The notes under the pieces were generated by a model, which worked only from the letters and a program-made list of their open reading frames with translations, was not told where the DNA came from and searched no databases. DNA of 64,000 bases from Hibiscus mutabilis (lineage: Eukaryota > Streptophyta > Magnoliopsida > Malvales > Malvaceae). Shown here one piece after another: positions 23,618 through 34,899 of the stretch (within the stretch, counting starts at the first letter, position 1; each line of letters opens with the position of its first letter). The translations under genes were made by a program, and so were the position numbers. The DNA lies in the NCBI GenBank assembly GCA_019671005.1, contig CM033745.1, forward strand, positions 21,442,921-21,506,920. Direction: 5' to 3'.

Positions 23618-25457
23618 TTAATCGCGGGTCACGTCCCTTGTAGATTCACTAGCTCTTGTTTTAGCCTTGATAACCAAAGGCTTCATGTCTGTGTAATTTC
23701 TCCTAGATGATGACTCCTCTGATCCACATACGTTTATCATGTGCTCCTTGGTTCCTTTCTCAAAAAATACAAGTTCTTTTTCATCCATTTTAATTTGGAC
23801 CAACTGTTTAAATTTCGGGCAACATTCAATCTCATGTCTTTCTGCTCTGTGGTACTCGTAATATGATTTTTCTTCAACATTTATCTTCTAGGTTCCCCTT
23901 CCAACATACGAGCTACAAACAGTTAGTCCCACACCCACTTCATGGGTGCCTTAACCTCTACAACACATTCCTTGATCATTCTGTCTTTCTCCTCAATGAC
24001 TGCATTTATTCTACCTTCTAGTGATTTGGCAGGGGGTTCCTATTCTCTTCTGACGTGTCAAAAGGTAGCATGCCTGACTTTCTTAAATCATCCACCACTC
24101 TTTTAAATGCAGTGCAGTTTTCAATAGTGTGCCCCATAATACCTGCATGGTATTCACATTGTGCCTTCTCATCATACCATGTCGCGTATGGAGGCTAGAA
24201 TAGAGGAACATGACGCGCCAGCACCATCTGAGATTTGATTAGTTCGGCGAACAATTCTCAAAATGTCATTGGGATAGAAGGGAAATATGGTTTAGAGCTC
24301 CCTTGGTATCTTCGTTCTTCCTTTGATAAATTTGTTACAGCATGCGCCGTAGGTGGGATGTTGGGCTTATTGAAAACTACCTTTTTACATAGTTAGGGTT
24401 GTAGACATTGGTTACGTTGACTTCTTTCTCCCTCTTCTTGTAGGGTTTCTTCGTCCCTCCTCCATCTAACTTCCCACTCTTGATAGTTGCCAAGATTAGT
24501 TCCCCATTCATCAGTATGTCTGTGAAACTCTTAGTTGCATGATTTATCATGCGGTCATAGAAAGAGCCTTTCAAGGTCTCCACAAACATTGGAGTAATCT
24601 TGTTCTCCAATAGTGATGGTTGTACCTGAGCAGCCACATCCCTCTACCTTTGTGCATACTGGCGAAACTCTCATGATGTTTCTATTCCATCCCTTGCAGG
24701 ACCAACCGGTTTAGAATTATGTCAGTGACATGTTTATATTGTTCATTGAAAGCTCGAGATAAATCCTTCCACAACTGGATGTTAGCCCGGCTCAATTGTG
24801 TGTACCAACGTGAAGCTGAACCTATTAAGCTATCCTGGAAGCAATGAATGAGTAGTTTCTCATTGTCCAGGTACATTGACATTTTCCTGCAATACATGGT
24901 CAGATGTGCTGATGGGCACGTGGTTCCATGTACTACTCAAAATCTGGGATCTTAAATTTCGAGGGCACCACCAAATCTGTCACCAAACTCAAGTCTTTAG
25001 CATCGATTCCACCGTGGGTGCTTCCTTTCTAAACGGATTTGATCATCCCTTCCAACTTCTCATAGCGATCTTCCCACTTCTTCTCAGCCTTGGCCTTGTC
25101 AGCAATTTCATCAAGGTCAGGCACCTCGTAGTTGTGAGCTCCTTCAGTATTGGCCTTCAACTCGTTCTGGATGGAGGATTTAGCAAAGTGGGGAGATATC
25201 TTTACTTTGGGTGAAACATCTTCCTTTTGTATTCTATGATGGATGAAATTCATTCCCTAGAACCGGGGCAGCGCATTTGTTTCTTCACCAGCTTCTATTG
25301 TATCTGGGTTCTTGAACCCTAGCATGGCCGCGATTGAGCTTATCGTTTTCATGTGAGTTGTCTGAATTTCCTGCTTCAGTTCGGTTTCTATCTTATCCAG
25401 TTGATATTGGGTGCTCTTATGGTTTATCTCCAAGACTTTCACTCTGTCTTCCATCAC
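23618..25457 (-). pseudogene. Ogre gag
   Basis: The start MMEDRVKVLEINHKSTQYQL at 25457 opens a coiled-coil-like N-terminus. It is followed by a linker (HNYEVPDLDEIADKAKAEKK at 25140), then the capsid core at 24897-24682 (LLIHCFQDSLIGSASRWYTQ, LWKDLSRAFNEQYKHV). A downstream part is at 24637-24377 (PMFVETLKGSFYDRMINHAT). Stops and frame changes separate these blocks. Sequence between 24370 and 23618 shows degenerate nucleocapsid-region traces. Confidence 0.78.
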
Positions 25458-25719
25458 TTTCGTTTGTGAATGGGTACCGTATTTGTGGGTTGTTTTGGCT
25501 ATTTTGGCATTCCTATCATTTTTATTTTAGTGTCTTATGATGTTATGAATGCATGCAATGTTATAAAACATAAAAAAACAAACCAAACAAACAAGAGAAT
25601 GACGCAAATGCATGAATGCAAATGAAGGGTCATTGATTCCATAAAATATCTGCTTTTAGAAACAGCTTTATTGAATGTCAAAAGGTCTTTATTACAACAA
25701 GTTTCAGCATTTCTCTAAG

Positions 25720-27936
25720 AATACATCTCAGCTCAAACTCTTAATTCCTTGACTTCTTCAATTAGCCATATAAGCCTTGGTCCCACTTCTCCTACTAGTT
25801 TGAAGTATTGAAGAAGGGTTGCAGCTTCAGTTGCTAACATCATCACATGCCTTGCCACATCTTGAACTTGGGCCATGACGATCTTATTGAACTCATCCCA
25901 TTCTTAGAATCTTCTTGCATTATCTTTAAGGAAAGTAAACCAGTAGTCATTACCTTCACCAGCAATATCTTCAAGGACCAAGATCTTTGTCCTATATTCC
26001 TGGATGATGTTATCCATTTCTTCCACTTGATCCCTTAAGGAATCATTCTCATTCAAACTGGCCTGGAGTTCCATGTAGGTGTGATCGTTCTGAAACTTGT
26101 TAAGAGTATGGTTAAGGTCATTCAACTTATCTTGAATATCATCAAAAAAATTAGATTTGTTTCAATTTATCACAAGTCTCATCATATGCTGCCTGTAACT
26201 CGAGCAAACAGATTTTGTTGCCATGGGTTTTCCTTTTCCACGCAGCTATATTTTCCTTCTTTTTTTTTCAAGGGTTTGTTCGCCCCTTTCATTTTCTGCC
26301 ACTTGTTTACCTTTCTTCCTTTCTTCTGCGAGTGTCCGTCAGTATTTCTCAATTTTTCATTTGTTGCGTTTTTTTTTAGTGCCCACAGCCTGCTTCCATT
26401 TCTTTCTTCCATTGCTCTAGACTCTTTCGCAAGTCAGCATTTCGAACAGTGGTTTGAAATTTGAGGAAGTCAACCCTATGAATCTTATACTTTTCTTTTA
26501 GGTCCATGTACATCTTCGTCACTCGATCCGTCTCCCCTTTATATTTTTCTACCTCAAGGCTTGACTCGAACTTGTCCCGCTGGTTCTGCTCTTCCAAGGC
26601 TTCTATTTCTAACTTGGCTCTTCTTAGTTCCCCCCTCAGGATATCAGCTTCAAAAGGGACCACCTTCAAATGTTCCTATAAAGACTTGGCATGTCCGGGT
26701 GTAGGTAATATGACCTTGTCATTCATTCTCGTGTGCCTCCAAACGTCATAGTCAAGGGTAAACATGCAGTGACTATCAAACTCTAGCTTCATATAATAGC
26801 AATTGCTCCATAAGTCACTAATTATATGTACTTTCTTCCTGAACTTACCCTAGAACTCGAACTCTAACGAGCTAAGACCGGTAGTGAATGGGGTGAACTG
26901 TCGAGACACTAGCAAAGGAGCACACCCGATTCCACCCCATAAACCCAACAACATTAGGAAGTTGAAATCTCCATATTTGTACAGAACCCTGTCATGGCCT
27001 ATCCACGTAACTCTCCATCTGATGTCTTCATCATGGTGGTCTTTGAAAAGTTTAACCCATTTGCTTTTCTTGACAATTGGCCAATCTTTTGCCAAGAACT
27101 CCTGGAGATGAGAAAAGTTTGGGGAGAACACATTAGATAGAGTCAGAGTTGGCCATTTCCAAAAGTTTCTTAAGGCCCAAACCTGAAGTAAAAGAGCACA
27201 CCCTCCAAAGCGCACACCTTCCACTTTTCGGCATGCATTCAGGGAGATGAAGGTTTCAACTAGCACAACGGGCACATGATTGACTTCCCTCTTCATTTGT
27301 TCAAAGAAATCTAGCAGGGCCACATCAATGTTTCCTATGACCCTTGGGAAAATAACCAAGCCATAAATCACAATTTCCAGGAGATCTACTCTCTTCTCTT
27401 TGTCTGGGTGGACTAGAATTATGTTTCTGATACTTGACCAGGGAAAGGAGAAACTGCCACCTCTTTTTTGTATCAACCCTTTGACCCATCCATCACTTAT
27501 TCCAGCAAAAGCCATGAGCCTTTGGTGCGGATTTTTGTTCTTAGGTGGCTTGGCATAAACCCAATTCTTCTTCACCTTGTGTAGGTTGAATAGAGCCAAG
27601 TATTCTTCGAACGTGAGCATCATATCTTCTCCATTAAAGGTAAAGCAGCAATACACTGGATTCTAGAACTGGACCAAAGCCTTCAAGAATTGCTCATCGA
27701 CTTTCACATATAGCAAATACGCTATGTCTCCATAGGTTTCAAAGAACAACTGCTTGGTCTCATAGTTAAAGTGTTCCCATATTTTCTGCAACTCTTGCAC
27801 ATCATTCTGCTTGACACTAATATGGGCATATTTTGATGTCTTTGTCTCATGATCAGTTGTCAGACGCTCGCTGATTGACTTCAGACCAATGACGAACCTT
27901 TGCATTTTCATCTTCAAACTTCAGGATCCTTCCATC
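25720..27936 (-). pseudogene. Ogre ORF1, accessory protein with PMD-like domain
   Basis: An extra ORF lies between the 5' LTR and gag, as in Ogre/Tat elements. The globular part runs 27936-26850. It includes QNDVQELQKIWEHFNYETKQ, then a stop at the usual Trp (ALVQF*NPVYCC), then GEDMMLTFEEYLALFNL, HQRLMAFAGISDGWVKGLIQ, YGLVIFPRVIGNIDVALLDF, FISLNACRKVEGVRFGGCAL and YKYGDFNFLMLLGLWGGIGC. It matches the plant family DUF7745, which is related to the plant mobile domain. The C-terminus (26669-25904) is strongly Glu/Lys-rich and coiled-coil-like. Stops at about 27664 and 26850 plus a frameshift near 27917 inactivate it. Its molecular role is unknown. Confidence 0.85.
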
Positions 27937-28662
27937 CATGATAACAACTTTTCTAATTGGGCATATATTTTTAAAAACCAATCCCTTCTTGATATGGAAT
28001 GATGATGCAAGATTAAACATGCAAAACAACAGAACAAAGGGAAAGGATAAGAGATAAGAAAACAAGAGGAGTCTAAAATAATTTCGTTGCATAAATAATT
28101 CTGGGCAGCCATTCAAACACTCCAGGACATGTCTCCACGGATTATTCTTGCGAAATAATTTTGACCAGACACAAAGACCCTAAGTTTTCCACTTGGCTCT
28201 ATTGGGGTAGGCTCTAGATTTTCAAACATGGTTTGGTTCTAAAAGGGTACTTGAGCTGTCTTTATTGTCCCCTACTAAGGGTAGCAAGGCCCTTGGTTCT
28301 AACCTATTATATGCTTCTAACGAACCAAGTTCAACTCAGGAGGACTCATTTCCTTATGCCTTCTTGAAGATCAATATCCTTACGAAGACAAAGGGCATTA
28401 TGAGTCTCGAAGGTACTTGCTAGGCTCATACGGAGAATCAATATTCTGACATGAGCAAAGTGTTTCCCCCCCCACTTAAACGAACATGACAAGCTCGGGT
28501 ATAGATCTTTTAAAAAATTTTGGAATGCATAAAATAGAATTATATTCTTTAAACGGATGAATAAATTGAAAAATTTTGTGAACTTGCAAATTCCATTTAA
28601 AAAAACATTATGAAACCAATTTGTGGTCTGACCCCTTTTTGTTTTTTATTTAAAAACAAAAA
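27937..28662 (-). other. Ogre leader between PBS and ORF1
   Basis: This is 5' untranslated sequence of the element. No significant coding frame is seen beyond the degenerate start of ORF1. A run of C at 28468-28475 and a GC-rich patch at the PBS stand out in otherwise AT-rich DNA. Confidence 0.55.
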
Positions 28663-28682
28663 CGTCCCCAGCGGAGTCGCCA
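28663..28682 (-). promoter_or_regulatory. Ogre primer-binding site (tRNA-Arg type)
   Basis: The minus strand reads TGGCGACTCCGCTGGGGACG three bases after the 5' LTR end. This is the sequence type used by Ogre-lineage elements, matching a tRNA-Arg 3' end. It fixes the orientation. Confidence 0.85.
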
Positions 28683-28685
28683 AGC

Positions 28686-30982
28686 TGTCGTAACCCTCCT
28701 CGAGCCCGACATTTTTGAAAACTAAAACACGGAGTCACCACCAATCTTTTTGAAAAAAGCGTGATTGGATCACTTTAAAAATAAGGGTTATTTTAATAAA
28801 ATATTTTATTTATTAAAATAACATTTATGGGTCTACGGAAACCATAAAACTGGTTTGGGGTCGGTTACGTGTGGGGAAGGGTTAGCACCCCCACAATGCC
28901 CAAAAATTGGTACCTTATTGATTTTAAAAGAAAGTTTTCAAAATTGGAATTTGTAAGTTCACAAAATTTCGATTTATTCGCCCGCTTAATGAATGTAAAT
29001 CTATTTTAACGGCATTACCGCCTGAAAAATGAACTCCAATCACCGCCAACAATTCTAGCGCTAACCTGTCATTTTCGTTTGGTAAGACATCGCATTAGTT
29101 AATTTTCACTTTTTAAACAAACCAACAAAAACAATTAACTGTGTTAAAGTTTTTTAACTAAGACCTAATTAGCGATTAATAACCCTAAAGATGTCTACAT
29201 TTATTTTATCTATTAAAGTTAAAGTAAAATTAAGTGTATTTTATTTAAATGTATAAGAGATTCTTTTCATCACACAAAGTTTCTAATCTAAGCTTTTGAG
29301 AACCTATTCCTAGGATTTAAAAAAACAAAATAAACAACAAAAGCATATAAAAAAGGAACAATTAAATTACAAAATAATAACACAAGGAAAAAAGGATAAA
29401 ATAAATCTTCTTTAAAAAAACAATATATTTTTTATTTAAAATAAGGACCAATGTAAAAGGAAAATGAAATCAGAAGGCCAGATTAAAACAAAAAGGATGA
29501 AATTGCATGATTTGAAAATTAAGAGGCTTGCAGCGCAAAACCCATGGATAGGCGCGGGTCAAAAATCGGGTACGGGTCGGGCTTTCGAGTTGGTATTTAA
29601 GACAAGAAAAATAAACAAAAATCATTTTCCAAACCCTCTTTCAAATGTATCAAAATCTAGTCCCTTTTTTCTCTGAAACATTCTCCATGTGTTCTTCATT
29701 ATTTGAAGAATGCGGTGTGCACCGTCGTGCTGGCCGCCTTCCACCGGCGTCGGCCGCCGTTTCTGGTGGTAGAAATTTTTTAAAAAAACTTTCGATCCTT
29801 TCTTCAAAACTCTGATCAAGAAAACACTTTCAAAAAACAATTCCCGATAACAAAAGCCTTTGTTACCTTCTTTTAAAATTAGTTACCCAAATCCGGTGAG
29901 CCTTGAATCATAAGTTTGTCATTGGAGCCACAGCCAGGATGCATGCGCGGCAACGTTTTACAAAACGGTAAGAAAAATCTATCCCATTTTCCTTTCTGAA
30001 TTCAAAAAAAAGAAGAAAAAAATTACTAGAAATGACAGCTATCATTATTTCTCTGAAATTGGTTACAACACTTGCTTGCTACACTTGAATCCAAAAGCTA
30101 TTTGTGAATATTGTATCTCTTGTGTATTTTTGCTATCTGTATTGTGTATATTACATGAACTATTACATGGGGTCTATATAGTTACAAATTTGCTTGGATT
30201 TCAAGCATGAATCCCTGATTTCCATCCTGAATTACTTCTGATTTGATTCGAATTTTGCTTAATCTTAGCTATGGCTTCAATTTAGGGATTAGATCTTCTT
30301 TGATTTGGTTGAATTTGCTCTATTTTAGGGATTTAATCCCTTTTGTTTCTTTTTGCATGTTTCTGGTGGCTACAAATAACGGGGGAGACACCGGGAAGGA
30401 GCAAACTGTGATAGAACCGGCTTGAACATCCGTCAGAGAATGTGAATCGACTGCTGGAAGGTGAAACGAAGAGCGTGTGGCTGCCACGCGTGAGTGAGGA
30501 TCCACGTGCCCTGTTTTGGAGCGATCTGGACTGTTATTTGGACTGTTAGATCACTCATTGATCTAATGGTTGGAAAGTGTGGCGCCTACCCTTCTTTTAC
30601 CTGGCGTATCCTGCGTCGTTGGATCAACCCCACAATCCAACAGTCTTCCTTTGGCTATGCATAAACACAAAAGACGGGATTAGGGCTTAGTTTAATTAAA
30701 ATTGGGCCGAATGGGTGCAACTCTTTTTATGGACTCTTTTTGTAATTGGTTCATTTTAATACAAATAGACTATTATTATTTTTGGACCTAACTTTATTAA
30801 AAATGGGCCAAACAGGCCTTTATTATGTATGTATTTAAATTAATGGTCTCTAAGAACCTATTTACTTTAACACATATATTTTGGGCTTTATAATTAAAAC
30901 AATGTTAAATATAAGATCTACATAAAAAGAATGGTAACAAACAAAAACAATGTACAATGGGGGTGAAAAATCAGTGACAACA
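28686..30982 (-). repeat. Ogre 5' LTR
   Basis: About 2297 bp, TGTCGTAACCC to GTGACAACA, matching 14886-17241 over its full length with scattered substitutions and indels. Flanked on the right by the CCATG target duplication. Confidence 0.93.
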
Positions 30983-32265
30983 CCATGGTACACAGGCATT
31001 GCTAATTATCTAGTAACAAGAACATTACCTCATTATTTGTCCTGAGCCCAAAAGAGACAAGATAAAAAGCGATGCAAAGTAATAGATATGGGATGATCCA
31101 TACCTGTGGAAAATGGGATCTGACGATGTGTGCATCAACAAGAAGCCTGCTCAATCTGACAATTTTGCCATACAGATAACTGTGGAGGGCACTTTGCTTC
31201 AAAGAGAACGGCTCAAAAGGTACTTGAAAGTGGATTTTTCTAGCCCACATTGTTCAAAGAATCATACATATTCTGCAAATCATGTGAGTAATGCCAGAGA
31301 ATAGGTAATTTGGGCTGGCGAAATCAAATGCCACAAACACTGATCTTGTTTTGTGAAATTTTTTATGTATGGGGCATTGATTTCATAGGACCTTTTCCTC
31401 CCTCTTTTGGTAACATCTACATACTTTTGGTTGTTGATTATGTCTCAAAATGGACAAAAGCTAGAGCTACTCGTACTTGTGATTCCAAAGTTATTGTAGA
31501 TTTTGTCAGGTCTAACATCTTTTCCAGGTTTGGAATACCGAAGGCCATCATAAGCGATCAAGGGACACATTTTTGGAACAAGGTCATGAAAGCATTAATG
31601 AAGAAATACAATTGATACATAGAATCTCGACAGCCTATCATCCGTAAACTAACGGTCAAGCTGAAGTCTCTAATCGATAAATCAAGTCCATCTTGGAGAA
31701 AACCGTTAACACTACACGTCAAGATTAGAGTTTGTCTCAATGATGCTTTATAGGCCTACCAGATAACATACAAAACACCCATAGGTATGTCTCCTTATAG
31801 GTTACTTTATGGTAAACCCTGTCATCTCCTAGTTGAATTAGAGCATCAAGCCTATTGGGCCATCAAGCGCTTTAACATGAAGATTGACGAAGCATGAGAA
31901 CATAGAATGTGCAATTGCAGGAATTAGAAGAAATTCAAAATGATGCATATACAAATGCAACGATCTACAAGGAAAAGACAAAAGCCTTCCATGACCAAAT
32001 GATTTACAGGAAAAACTTCACAATCGGTCAAAAAGTTTTACTTTATAATTCATGATTAAGACTATTTTTAGGTAAATTATTTTCTAGATGGGTAGGACTT
32101 TTTGTTGTCACTAATATATTTCCTCATGGTGCAGTAGAGATACAAAATAAAAACACCAATAGGATTTTCAAAGTAAATGACCATCGATTAAAACCCTTCT
32201 ATGAAGGATTTATTGAAGAGAATGAAGAAACTACCATGTTGGAGGAACCACAATACAAGGAATAA
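30983..32265 (+). pseudogene. Athila-1 integrase
   Basis: The Athila-1 frame resumes with PWYTGIANYLVTRTLPHYLS. The zinc-head region follows (CGGHFASKRTAQKVLESGFF in shifted frames), then the catalytic core at 31360-31615: VWGIDFIGPFPPSFGNIYIL, VDYVSKW and SRFGIPKAIISDQGTHFWNK. The Glu-bearing NGQAE segment and YRLLYGKPCHLLVELEHQAY follow. The C-terminal part with TIGQKVLLYNS ends at the stop at 32265. The D, D and E positions are present, but in-frame stops and frameshifts break the reading. Confidence 0.86.
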
Positions 32266-33787
32266 AAGGGGTCACGTCTAGCCAAAGACGTTAAACAAAA
32301 GTGCTTCGTCGGAGGCAACCCATGATTTTTCCCTATTTTTTATGATTTTTTACTGTTTTTTCTTTTTAGGTACAAGAAGTAGAACTCATGGAAAAAAATG
32401 TTGTCGCACCTCATGTTCTCCAAGCAAAACAAAAGCAATCCACGATTTTAGACGTGCCCACACTTCTTTTACCATCCACACCATGAACCAATACATGCCG
32501 AATAAGGGAGCATTATTTTCCCTAAAAGTTTTTATTGCTTTATTTTATGCATGATGGTTTTAGAACATTAGGGACAATGTTCAGTTTAAGTGTGGGGGTG
32601 AAGGCTTTTGGTTGAAAATTTTTGTTGGAATCTAGCTTAGTTTGTCGAAGTTATTAGGAAGAAAATATGTGAATTCTATGCTTATTGACGACTTAGAAAA
32701 TTCCTTTCACATTGAAAACTTTTCTTAGAATCAACATGTTGAAATTTTTGAAATTTGGGATCCCAAAGTAAAAATGAGTCTGATATAGAGAGTAAATTAG
32801 GATTAATAAGAACTTTTTAGCCTTCAAATCGTTGCTTGATTAATTGATTCGATAGTTGGATGGATAAAATTGGACACAACATAAGCCACTTTTGTGAGAT
32901 TTGAGCCTAATAAGCATATATCTTTTATGCTTCATACTTTTCTTTCATTGAGGGATTGTCAAGCATGATTAGTTTCTTCTAGAACTTGCAATATTTTACA
33001 TGTTGAGACCATATAGGATCAAATTACTTGAGATGATTAAGGCACTTAGGTATGAACTATGAGCCAAAAAGCCTACCTTGGTAAATATGACCATTAGAGA
33101 ACCACTTTTGAGCCTAAGCCTATTGTGTAGAAATTAACCATATTATAAGTCATATCTTTTTTGTTGATTCCCCCAATTTGAAGAACTACACACTACACTT
33201 AGAGAAAATTCAAGCAAACTAAAAAAGAAAAGAGAGAAAATCTTGAAGAAAAAAACGAGGAAAAAGAAAAAAAGAAAAATATCTTGCTTGTTCAAAAAGA
33301 AAAAGAAAAAAGAAAAGACACAAAGTGTGAAAAGATTGAATCCTCGTTCTCTCAAAATATCATAAAGCTTGAACAAAATAAAAGGTGTGAGTTCTTCAAT
33401 TCAAAAAGCCCAAAAGTCTTTCTCATCATACCTTGTCCCTAGCCCCATTGCAACCAAATTCAAAGACCTTTTGATCTTGTAATTCGGCCTAACTTAACGG
33501 TGGAGATGTGATATATTTGCAAGCCTATGTTAAGATTCTTTTACATACTTTGACTTGAGTGTTGTTGTCCCTTAAACACCTTGAGCAAAATTGATTTAAT
33601 CCTTTGTAAGTGTGTTTAATTTTATTCCATCTTTGATTTCATGAGAATTAATTGGGTGATTATTTACTTGTGCCAAATTGCAATCACGGACTCATTACTT
33701 CTTTTATCCTTTCTATTTACCAAAATGACCCTGGATCTTGAATTTTAATATGCTTGAGGACAAGCATAATCTAAGTGTGGGGGTATA
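32266..33787 (+). other. Athila-1 3' region with two PPT-like sites
   Basis: No ORF3 was found here, unlike in Athila-2. The phrase AAGTGTGGGGGT occurs at 32588-32599 and again at 33773-33784, the second directly before the LTR start. A purine-rich, A/G-only-like stretch lies at about 33215-33320. Its opposite strand gives a Phe-rich frame that is not a credible gene. Confidence 0.65.
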
Positions 33788-34899
33788 TGATAAGTCTAAT
33801 ATTTGCATATATTTTTTTTACATATTTATATACCTATATTCTAGTTTTCTAATCCAACTATAAATCCATGTTTTAACAAGTATTTGATTTTTGTAGGAAT
33901 TTTGACAGCTAAAGGATAATACATGCTTAAAATGATAAGTTTCAGTTGGATGGATTCTAAGGAGCATTTAACACAATAAGAGGAATTCTACTTCAAGTTG
34001 AACTTTCATATTTTATAGTTGGAGTAGGATAGAGTTTTAAATTAAATCTTATTGTAATTCCTTCTCCTAGTTGATGTAAATGACCTCTATTATAAATAAG
34101 GTCACGAGGAGAAAAGAAATAATTCATCTCATAATTCTCATTCTTCTCTTCTTTGTTGATTTTCCCTCTCCATGAGTTGTTAAACTCTTTTTCTAGTTAA
34201 GGTTTAGGTTCGAGGTTATTAATAAAAGTTTTAGTGGGATTTCTTGTTCTTCATCTTCTTCATCTATTTCAAGTATTTTTATGTCTTCTGGGCTTATTCA
34301 ACACGTATATATTGTATTATATATACGAAAACCAATCAAGGCATCTTTGATACAAGTGGTAAGTAACCAAGAAACAGGTTAGAAGGTATGAATTCATATT
34401 CTTGATAAGTTAACGGGTTAGTGCTTTGATGGTTTATGTGCATTGAGTCTCTTAATTCGGTAAAGCTATTTGACAGGTTTTAATTTAAGTGAATTATGTA
34501 AGGATTTTAATCTTGATAATAAGAATTAGTCATTTATGGATTATTAATTGATTATCTACTAAGTAAGGGAGATTGAGTTTAATTGTGGATTATTAATTAA
34601 CCTATAACCAAGCTATTTGAGATTGATGCGGGTTTATCTTTTGTAAAGTTCGATGATCTAAAACTTGGATTAATATACCGAGACCTACCTTAACTAGAGT
34701 TCTTTTCAATATAAAATTCCCATTTTACTTTAAATTGCTCTCTTCAATTCTACTCAAATTCAAACTCTCCCAATTTATTTTTCTGCATATAAAATTAGTC
34801 TCTTACCATATATGTAGATTCGATACTGTTTGCCGTTTCTATAAATTACTTTGAGCATATTTTATTTTTAACGGCTTTGATAACTGCTATCCTGTATCA
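33788..34899 (+). repeat. Athila-1 3' LTR (right end approximate)
   Basis: The start TGATAAGTCTAATATTTGC follows the polypurine tract. The likely end is CCTGTATCA at 34899, which pairs with the TGATA start, but the other LTR is outside the window so the end is not confirmed. A TATA-like region and the phrase TATAAATAAGGTCACGAGG near 34092 could mark the promoter. Confidence 0.6.

Larger units (their letters stand above)
14886..30982 (-). mobile_element. Ogre/Tat-type Ty3 retrotransposon, full length, defective
   Basis: The element begins TGTTGCAACC and ends GTGACAACA, flanked by CCATG at 14881-14885 and 30983-30987. On the minus strand the order is 5' LTR (28686-30982), PBS, an extra ORF1 before gag, gag, protease, RT, RNase H, a second archaeal-type RNase H, integrase, a long 3' region with tandem repeats, PPT and 3' LTR (14886-17241). 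ORF1 before gag and the second RNase H are hallmarks of the Ogre/Tat lineage. Stops, frameshifts and an RT active-site deletion make it non-autonomous. Length is 16.1 kb. Confidence 0.92.
834..34899 (+). mobile_element. Athila-1: old Athila-type Ty3 element hosting nested insertions
   Basis: Three separated plus-strand segments read as one Athila element in the right order: gag (834-1105), protease (14195-14830), integrase (30983-32265), then a 3' region and LTR (33788-34899). The gaps are filled by copia-1 and by an Ogre element. Removing the Ogre with one copy of its CCATG duplication restores a continuous reading frame across the junction. RT and RNase H are absent even after that removal, so Athila-1 was already deleted when the Ogre arrived. 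Its 5' LTR and PBS are not in the window. Confidence 0.82.

Noticed and set aside
33143..33376. Minus-strand Phe-rich frame in the Athila-1 3' region
   Set aside because: It is produced by a purine-rich simple-sequence stretch and has no recognisable domain.
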